This document shows, piece after piece, positions 1-4,383 of a DNA stretch of 10,246 nt (position 1 is the stretch's first letter; the number at the start of each line of letters is the position of its first letter). A model generated the notes under the pieces. That model was not told the origin of the DNA, made no database searches, and worked only from the letters and a program-made list of their open reading frames with translations. The stretch is from the NCBI GenBank assembly GCA_934247125.1, contig CAKQIZ010000069.1, positions 1 to 10,246 of the forward strand, in the 5' to 3' direction. The translations under genes and the position numbers were made by a program. This DNA comes from an uncultured Clostridia bacterium. Its GTDB lineage: Bacteria; Bacillota; Clostridia; Peptostreptococcales; Anaerovoracaceae.

Positions 1-23
1 AAATATGTAAATTATATCCATAT

Positions 24-43
24 AAAACTGGCCGAGCAGTTTT
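24..43. terminator. Weak terminator-like hairpin at window start
   Basis: AAAACTG (24-30) pairs with CAGTTTT (37-43) around the six-base loop GCCGAG. This gives a 7-bp stem with an A-tract on one side and a T-run on the other, as in small bidirectional terminators. The stem has only three G/C-containing pairs, so it is weak. It could end a gene lying to the left of the window, or it may be chance in an AT-rich stretch. Confidence 0.25.
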
Positions 44-80
44 CCTGGGGCATAGCTCGCAGGCAGAACTTTTATTTAAT

Positions 81-234
81 TCCAGATTTCAGCCATTTCC
101 TGTTCCAGATGCGAGCGTTAGGCTGAAATTTTACAAATGATTATTGAAGACTTAGAACGTACATACAGACAGGTGCATATGATTTCCAGATTTCCGCCAC
201 TTTACATAGGATATTTCCGCTTTATGGCTGAAAT
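81..234. repeat. Two diverged copies of a 50-bp inverted-repeat unit
   Basis: Unit 1 (81-129) starts TCCAGATTTCAGCC and ends GGCTGAAAT; its arms ATTTCAGCC (86-94) and GGCTGAAAT (121-129) are a perfect 9-bp inverted repeat. Unit 2 (185-234) starts TCCAGATTTCCGCC and ends with the same GGCTGAAAT (226-234), with one mismatch between its arms. The units are 49 and 50 bp long and start 104 bp apart, while their central parts differ. They lie 160-310 bp upstream of the glycosyltransferase start. They could be paired regulatory sites or remnants of a small repeated element. No coding sequence is supported in 1-266. Confidence 0.45.
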
Positions 235-266
235 CGCTGCGCGCAACTGGAGATAACAGGTACATT

Positions 267-431
267 ATGAATCAAAAGGCGCGGACGAAACGGGAGCAGT
301 TGAATAATATATATAGTAGTTATACGATGGACGGCGAAAATAAGAAGCATTTTGGTGTGTTGGCAACGATGCGAAAACAGGAGGTAATTTGCAATGGTCA
401 GTATCAGTTTTTGCATGATCGTGAAGAATGA
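267..431 (+). CDS. Doubtful 54-codon ORF overlapping the glycosyltransferase start
   Basis: An ATG at 267 opens a 54-codon frame that begins MNQKARTKREQLNNIYSSYT and stops at TGA 429-431, overlapping the first 38 bases of the glycosyltransferase gene in another frame. The product would be hydrophilic and basic at the N-terminus, with no membrane segment, signal peptide or motif that I recognise. The only Shine-Dalgarno-like stretch, GGAG near 249-252, is about 14 bases from the ATG, which is rather far. It could be a short leader peptide whose translation runs into the next gene's ribosome binding site, the remnant of a decayed gene, or chance. The part after residue 42 shares bases with the real glycosyltransferase frame and is unlikely to be conserved for its own sake. 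Confidence 0.22.
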   Translation: MNQKARTKREQLNNIYSSYTMDGENKKHFGVLATMRKQEVICNGQYQFLHDREE

Positions 432-1488
432 AGAAGATGTGCTCGCGAGGGCTCTGGATTCTGTAAAGGAGCTCGCAGATGAGATGATAATAGTGGACAC
501 CGGCTCGGAGGATCGCACGAAGGATATAGCGCGGCGTTATACGCAGAAAGTGTTCGACTTTGAGTGGGAGGATGATTTCGCAGCAGCCAGGAATTTTGCA
601 TGCAGGAAGGCGTCGATGGATTACTGGATGTGGCTGGATGCAGACGATATCGTCACAGAGAATGAGCTGAAGAAGATGAAAGCGCTGAAGTCGGAGATCG
701 ATCCTGATACGGATGTAGTGATGATGAAGTATCTGACGGGGTTCGATCGTGACGGATATCCGGCTGTTTCATATTATCGGGAACGATGGCTCAGAAACGG
801 GAAGGGGTTCATATGGAAAGGCCGGGTGCACGAAGCAGTCGTGCCGTCAGGCAAGGTGCTGTATTCTGACATTGAGATCGAACATCATAAGAACAGTGCA
901 GCTGACTCTGATAGAAACCTCAGGATATACGAGTCCATGATAGCGCGTGGCGAGCTGAGCGATCCGCGGCAGGTGTTTTATTACGGCAGGGAGCTTTGCG
1001 ATCACGGGCGGTATGAAGAAGCGATCTCTGTGTTTGACAGGTTTCTCGCTGAAAAGGGCACGTGGCGTGAAAATCTGATAGATGCATGCCTGCAGAGGTC
1101 TTTGTGCTTCAAGTATCTCGCAAAACCGCAGATGAGGCTGGATAGTCTTTTTTACAGTTTCAGATATGATGTGCCGAGGGCGGAGATATGCTGTGAGATA
1201 GGCGCATGTTTTATGGAATGTAATGATCATGAAACGGCGGCTTACTGGTATGAACGGGCGCTTGCAGCACCTGACTGCGCGAAGTACGGCGGATTTGATC
1301 ACGGCGACTGCCGTGGCTATATACCGCTGATGCAGCTGTGTGTATGTTATGACAGGCTCGGTGACCATGGCAGGGCGTGGCAGTATCATCTGAGAGCGGC
1401 ACTGATCAGGCCGGCATCGAAGAAAGTGATCGAAAACCAGAAATATTTTGAGCGCCTGTTTGTAACCGGGCGATATCAGGAGGCATAA
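394..1488 (+). CDS. Family 2 glycosyltransferase with TPR-like C-terminal half, probably modifies the adjacent collagen-like protein
   Basis: This 364-residue cytoplasmic protein should transfer a sugar from a nucleotide sugar to an acceptor. The GT-A domain fills about residues 1-165: the opening strand and CMIVKNEE (7-14) are typical of GT2, followed by IVDTGSEDRT (33-42) and the metal-binding DxD-type motif LDADD (81-85). WKGRVHE (141-147) and a following HH pair (164-165) are characteristic of the SunS-like/TPR-linked GT2 group. Residues about 190-350 contain helical TPR-like repeats (FYYGRELCDHGRYEEAISVF at 195-214; CFMECNDHETAAYWYERALA; CYDRLGDHGRAWQYHLRAAL), probably for acceptor binding. 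The start at 394 is set by AGGAGGT (379-385), eight bases upstream. There is no signal peptide or membrane helix. The next gene encodes a Thr-rich collagen-like protein. In Clostridioides difficile a glycosyltransferase gene (sgtA) adjoins bclA3, so collagen Thr is the inferred acceptor. The donor sugar cannot be read from sequence. Confidence 0.93.
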   Translation: MVSISFCMIVKNEEDVLARALDSVKELADEMIIVDTGSEDRTKDIARRYTQKVFDFEWEDDFAAARNFACRKASMDYWMWLDADDIVTENELKKMKALKSEIDPDTDVVMMKYLTGFDRDGYPAVSYYRERWLRNGKGFIWKGRVHEAVVPSGKVLYSDIEIEHHKNSAADSDRNLRIYESMIARGELSDPRQVFYYGRELCDHGRYEEAISVFDRFLAEKGTWRENLIDACLQRSLCFKYLAKPQMRLDSLFYSFRYDVPRAEICCEIGACFMECNDHETAAYWYERALAAPDCAKYGGFDHGDCRGYIPLMQLCVCYDRLGDHGRAWQYHLRAALIRPASKKVIENQKYFERLFVTGRYQEA

Positions 1489-1492
1489 GTTA
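1464..1492 (+). promoter_or_regulatory. Candidate sigma-K promoter for the collagen-like gene
   Basis: The -10 element CATAAGTTA (1484-1492) fits the Bacillus sigma-K consensus CATANNNTA at all six fixed bases. The -35 element AACC (1464-1467) contains the required AC at 1465-1466, exactly 17 bases from the -10. It overlaps the last codons and stop of the glycosyltransferase gene. Transcription would begin around 1498-1500, giving a leader of about 100 bases. Late mother-cell expression is what would be expected for a spore-surface collagen-like protein. The motif is short and the assignment rests on consensus matching only. Confidence 0.5.
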
Positions 1493-1498
1493 AATAAG

Positions 1499-1519
1499 GA
1501 TACCGGTATTTTCGGTATC
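1499..1519 (+). other. Hairpin at the predicted 5' end of the collagen mRNA
   Basis: GATACCG (1499-1505) and CGGTATC (1513-1519) form a perfect 7-bp stem with a seven-base loop, GTATTTT. There is no T-run after it, so it is a poor intrinsic terminator. If the sigma-K promoter just upstream is real, the hairpin would sit at the extreme 5' end of the transcript, a position that commonly stabilises mRNA. Otherwise it would be an intercistronic hairpin between the glycosyltransferase and collagen genes. Confidence 0.5.
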
Positions 1520-1601
1520 ATGCAAAGGGCAGAGCACAGGTTCTGCAGGGAAGAGTCGATGGGAAAAACAGGGATATGGTATATCTGTAAGGAGGAATAT
1601 C

Positions 1602-2441
1602 ATGCTTTTTAATAATCCGAACAATGATTGCTGCTGCGGTTATAATAATGACTGCTGTCAGCAGCGAGGCCCGACCGGAGCGACAGGTCCGATGGGGCCG
1701 AGAGGGTGTCCTGGTCCAAGGGGGCCTCGCGGGCAGGAAGGCCCGATGGGCCCGGAGGGACCGGCGGGATTTCCGGGTCCGACAGGAGCAACCGGCGCGA
1801 CAGGTCTAACAGGGCCGACAGGTCCGGCGGGAGAGATAGGCCCGGCAGGTCTTGACGGCATACAGGGAGCGACAGGTCCAACAGGTCCGACAGGTCCAAC
1901 GGGAGCAACCGGCCCGACAGGACCTCAGGGCCCCGCAGGCGAAGCAGGAGCAACAGGTCCGACAGGTCCAACGGGAGCAGCCGGCCCGACCGGATCTCAG
2001 GGTCTCGCAGGTGAAGCAGGAGCACAGGGTCCGACGGGCCCAACAGGTCCGCAAGGCCCGGCAGGCCTTGACGGCATACAGGGCGCAACAGGTCCGACGG
2101 GTCCGACAGGAGCAACCGGGCCAACAGGACCTCAGGGCCCCGCAGGCGAAGCAGGAGCAACCGGGCCAACAGGCCCAACGGGTCCGACAGGTCCGCAAGG
2201 CCCGGCAGGTCTTGACGGCATACAGGGAACAACCGGCCCGACCGGGGCAACCGGCCCGACAGGAGCAACCGGCGCAACAGGTCCGCAGGGTCCCGCAGGC
2301 GCAACAGGAGCGACCGGCCCTGCACCGGCTGCTGCAGAACAGGTGACCGACCTTGCTGCGACGGCAACGCTTACAGATGTGATCAACACTGTGAACGAAC
2401 TGCTTGGAAATCTGAGAAACGCAGGGTATCTGGCAAGATAA
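1602..2441 (+). CDS. Collagen-like triple-helix repeat protein (BclA-like), probable glycosylated spore surface protein
   Basis: This 279-residue protein has three parts. Residues 1-22 are an Asn/Cys-rich head (CCC at 10-12, CC at 18-19) without a classical signal peptide, which suits mother-cell deposition on the spore rather than Sec export. Residues 23-241 are 73 Gly-X-Y triplets without a single interruption; the commonest are GPT, GAT, GPQ and GPA, and Thr is at the Y position in 36 of them. Residues 242-279 are an Ala-rich linker and a predicted helix ([20 protein letters not shown]), a likely trimerisation or capping segment like those ending other bacterial collagen-like and phage fibre proteins. 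AAGGAGG (1589-1595), six bases before the ATG, fixes the start. The rod has a longer-range repeat: LDGIQG recurs at 84, 156 and 204. Long open frames on other strands and frames here are products of the GC-rich triplet repeat. Exosporium location is inferred from family resemblance and the sigma-K-like promoter. Confidence 0.95.
   Translation: MLFNNPNNDCCCGYNNDCCQQRGPTGATGPMGPRGCPGPRGPRGQEGPMGPEGPAGFPGPTGATGATGLTGPTGPAGEIGPAGLDGIQGATGPTGPTGPTGATGPTGPQGPAGEAGATGPTGPTGAAGPTGSQGLAGEAGAQGPTGPTGPQGPAGLDGIQGATGPTGPTGATGPTGPQGPAGEAGATGPTGPTGPTGPQGPAGLDGIQGTTGPTGATGPTGATGATGPQGPAGATGATGPAPAAAEQVTDLAATATLTDVINTVNELLGNLRNAGYLAR
1851..2227 (+). repeat. Internal direct repeats of the collagen rod
   Basis: At the DNA level the segment CTTGACGGCATACAGGG occurs at 1851, 2067 and 2211, spaced 216 and 144 bp apart (72 and 48 residues, both multiples of 24). 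A 38-bp segment at 1917-1954 is repeated identically at 2124-2161. Such near-identical blocks are favourable for slippage or recombination, so rod length probably varies between strains, as it does for bclA genes. Confidence 0.8.
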
Positions 2442-2496
2442 AAGCGTAGATTTCGATATGCACAATAGAAACTGTTAAACTCGACACTGATATACG

Positions 2497-2530
2497 ATGA
2501 ACAAATCTGGATGAACAAATATGAACAAAT
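2497..2530. repeat. Three direct copies of ATGAACAAAT
   Basis: Perfect copies of the 10-mer lie at 2497-2506, 2511-2520 and 2521-2530; the last two are head to tail and the first is four bases away. Copies one and three are both followed by CTG. Each contains an ATG but none has a ribosome binding site. The set directly abuts the left arm of the terminator-like hairpin. It may be a protein-binding array or simply a slippage product. Confidence 0.7.
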
Positions 2531-2572
2531 CTGCCCTGCCGATAGTGTAAAAGCTGTTGACAGGGCAGTTTT
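2531..2572 (+). terminator. Probable Rho-independent terminator after the collagen-like gene
   Basis: CTGCCCTG (2531-2538) pairs perfectly with CAGGGCAG (2561-2568), followed by TTTT. The stem is GC-rich but the loop is long (22 bases) and the T-run short, so efficiency is uncertain. Its position, 90 bases after the collagen stop codon, fits the end of that transcription unit. Confidence 0.6.
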
Positions 2573-2687
2573 CGTGAGTTGATTCATCCTGTCTGATCGT
2601 GTTCTTCGATTTTATCGATTGCTTACGATCTTTTTGCTGATAAAATGCAATGATTTTGCTCAATACGATATCCGAGGGGGGCGATGT

Positions 2688-2728
2688 TGTCGAAAAAACA
2701 TTTTGAGCAGATATCGGTTGTTTCGACA
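2688..2728. promoter_or_regulatory. Pair of perfect Spo0A boxes in inverted orientation
   Basis: TGTCGAA at 2688-2694 and its reverse complement TTCGACA at 2722-2728 both equal the 7-bp core of the Spo0A-binding 0A box. They extend to a 9-bp perfect inverted repeat, TTGTCGAAA (2687-2695) and TTTCGACAA (2721-2729), with 25 bases between. They lie 97-137 bases upstream of the lipoprotein gene at 2825. Binding by Spo0A~P would put that gene, and perhaps the island behind it, under sporulation-entry control. Activation versus repression cannot be told because no promoter was located. Confidence 0.5.
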
Positions 2729-2748
2729 AACGACAGATGAGAGTTTTG

Positions 2749-2761
2749 TTGATACTATCAA
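2749..2761. promoter_or_regulatory. 13-bp perfect palindrome, candidate operator
   Basis: TTGATA and TATCAA flank a single central C, giving a perfect dyad 63 bases before the start codon of the lipoprotein gene. TTGATA also resembles a -35 element. A dimeric repressor site overlapping a promoter is possible, but the regulator and promoter are unknown. Confidence 0.35.
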
Positions 2762-2824
2762 ACGGCATAAAAGTTATGTGTGGATTATGTAATAATTGAA
2801 TGAATTTTATCAGAGGACAAGGCA

Positions 2825-4297
2825 ATGTATTACCCCAAAAGCATAAAACATTACAAATATGTGTTGAGGATCCTTTTCATTGCTATTGTGGTGCTGTTTA
2901 TTCTTACAGTAGCGGGTTGTGAAAAAGGTGACACAGATGCAGAAGGCAGGGATGCTCTGCAGAGCGATTCGGTCAGCGGCAGCAGTGAAAACGCAGAACC
3001 TTCTGAGTCACATGGATCGCAGAAAGGCGATGCGGACGGTGAATCGCATGAAACCTCGCTGAAAGTCAAAGTAACTGAAGAAGACAGATCGCCATCAGAC
3101 CATGAACAGCAGATCATAGACAAGCTGTACATTTCAGATCTGGGGAAATACGGATCGCAGTATGGAGATCAGATCTACTATGCGATAACGCTCACAGGCG
3201 ATGCTATGCCTGAGGAATCGATTTATTCGGTCAGGGATCTCGAGGAGCTGATAAGGATATCATTTGTAAACAGCAAGATGAATGCGCTCGGGCTCTTCGC
3301 AGAAAACGATGGATACTACGGGGTCGATCTTATAAAATTTCTCGATCTCTGCGGTATAGATAAAAATACGAAAAAACTTAATATTCTTTTTGAAGACAAA
3401 GACGAAAACAAAAAAACATTTTCATATAAGAAGCTTTCCGGCAGTAAGTACGAGGCGATACTGGCCACGGGAAGCAGCGAAGGGCCATTTGCTCTGCAGA
3501 AGCAGGGCGATGATGGTTCGGCGGTCATGCTGATGGTTTTCAAAGACGGAAAACTCAAGGAACAGTTTCCTGTAAAGTCCATGACTGCAGGAAAAGGCAG
3601 GACCCCTGAAGATCCGGAGTACGGTTTTCACGATCGCAAGCTGTATAAAGATTCACTGGACTGCACATTTACGATAGAAGTATACCACAAGGATACGGCA
3701 TATCGCGGACCGGACAGAGTCGTGGAACTTACGACTGCGGAGATCGAAGACCTGATGAGGGAAAATCCGTCAAAAGTGCATGGCGGTTATTACGGAACGC
3801 TCGGAGATGAGCAGACATTTTCATATGCGGGCGCAGGCGGATGGACCGACTACTTTGAAGGGGTCGATTTTCTGTGGTTACTTAAAAAGAAAGCCGGAGT
3901 GAGCACTCTCGACGGCAGAGCCGAGCTTGTCGGAAGAGACGGTGAAGTGTACAACACCATCGAAGATCTGAAGTATTTCGATCATAAGGGCAACGGTGAT
4001 TCCTACTACATCATGACGCGTGACGGAGTAAAGATCCCGGGTGCGATACCGGTGATATCGTGTGTAAAGAACGGGTATCCGATCCTGAAAGAGCATGATC
4101 ATGAGAGCAAGGCTTATGTGGCATATGATCAGCTGAATCAGTCTCTTGAAAAGAAGGGGATAGATACTGAAGTGGGCGTTGTAAAGAACCACAGCGGTCC
4201 GTTCACTGCATGCTTTGGAAATCTTGACGGCTATTACGGCGGTGAACGTGTAGAGACAGCGGGAGACTGTACGCTGATAAGGATATATCTGAACTGA
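2825..4297 (+). CDS. Lipoprotein with two tandem sulfite-oxidase-like (cofactor-less) domains, function unknown
   Basis: The 490-residue product begins with a basic N-terminus, a hydrophobic stretch (about 13-29) and the lipobox VAGC ending at Cys32, so it should be lipid-anchored outside the membrane. Residues 33-95 are a Ser/Asp/Glu-rich linker suited to crossing the wall. Two related domains follow, about 115-255 and 278-490. Each has the pattern GV-x-L-(x)-LL-x-x-(A/C)G: YYGVDLIKFLDLCGID (164-179) and YFEGVDFLWLLKKKAGV (343-359), preceded by a Gly-rich strand, and each has a GPF strand (220-222, 458-460). This resembles the hydrophobic core of PF00174-like sulfite oxidase domains, but I see no CxGNxR-type molybdenum-binding cysteine, so a binding or structural role is more likely than redox catalysis. 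AGAGGA at 2812-2817 supports the start. The domain call is from pattern resemblance only. Confidence 0.9.
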   Translation: MYYPKSIKHYKYVLRILFIAIVVLFILTVAGCEKGDTDAEGRDALQSDSVSGSSENAEPSESHGSQKGDADGESHETSLKVKVTEEDRSPSDHEQQIIDKLYISDLGKYGSQYGDQIYYAITLTGDAMPEESIYSVRDLEELIRISFVNSKMNALGLFAENDGYYGVDLIKFLDLCGIDKNTKKLNILFEDKDENKKTFSYKKLSGSKYEAILATGSSEGPFALQKQGDDGSAVMLMVFKDGKLKEQFPVKSMTAGKGRTPEDPEYGFHDRKLYKDSLDCTFTIEVYHKDTAYRGPDRVVELTTAEIEDLMRENPSKVHGGYYGTLGDEQTFSYAGAGGWTDYFEGVDFLWLLKKKAGVSTLDGRAELVGRDGEVYNTIEDLKYFDHKGNGDSYYIMTRDGVKIPGAIPVISCVKNGYPILKEHDHESKAYVAYDQLNQSLEKKGIDTEVGVVKNHSGPFTACFGNLDGYYGGERVETAGDCTLIRIYLN

Positions 4298-4336
4298 CAT
4301 ATTTATGAAAGTATAAGAAGTGTAAAAAGCAGGCGA

Positions 4337-4354
4337 TACCGGTTTCAGCCGGTA
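4337..4354 (+). other. Intercistronic hairpin
   Basis: TACCGG (4337-4342) and CCGGTA (4349-4354) form a 6-bp stem with loop TTTCAG, 30 bases before the next start codon and followed by AAAATG rather than T residues. It is therefore more likely an mRNA processing or stability element than a terminator. Its core ATACCGGT recurs in the hairpin before the collagen gene (1500-1507). Confidence 0.4.
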
Positions 4355-4383
4355 AAATGAATGGTTAAAGGAGGAGAGGGAAG

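Larger units (their letters stand above)
2442..2824. other. 383-bp intergenic region rich in repeats and candidate regulatory sites
   Basis: No coding sequence is supported here. In order it holds three copies of a 10-mer (2497-2530), a terminator-like hairpin (2531-2572), an 8-bp inverted repeat ATTTTATC/GATAAAAT (2609-2616 and 2639-2646), an interlocked pair of inverted repeats including two Spo0A boxes (2657-2729), a 13-bp palindrome (2749-2761), and the ribosome binding site of the next gene. No convincing sigma-A promoter could be placed: TTGATA (2749-2754) has no good -10 at 16-18 bases. Confidence 0.7.

Noticed and set aside
300..328. Possible sigma-A promoter TTGAAT-17-TACGAT before the glycosyltransferase
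   Set aside because: Only four of six bases match in each hexamer in an AT-rich stretch, so it is not distinguishable from chance.
847..1521. 224-codon - strand frame opposite the glycosyltransferase
   Set aside because: The + strand frame has GT2 motifs and a strong ribosome binding site; the opposite frame has no recognisable domain and is a shadow.
1609..2367. Long open frame on the - strand (252 codons) and several others across the collagen gene
   Set aside because: They arise because the GGx-CCx-ACx triplet repeat lacks stop codons in other frames. The translations are low-complexity Leu/Arg or Pro/Val repeats without start signals.
1602..2441. Tandem GC-rich repeats as a CRISPR array
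   Set aside because: There are no uniform repeats alternating with unique spacers; the period is 9 bp and follows Gly-X-Y codons.
2475..2825. 116-codon - strand frame in the intergenic region
   Set aside because: It runs through the repeats, terminator and Spo0A boxes, has no recognisable protein feature, and has no supported start site.
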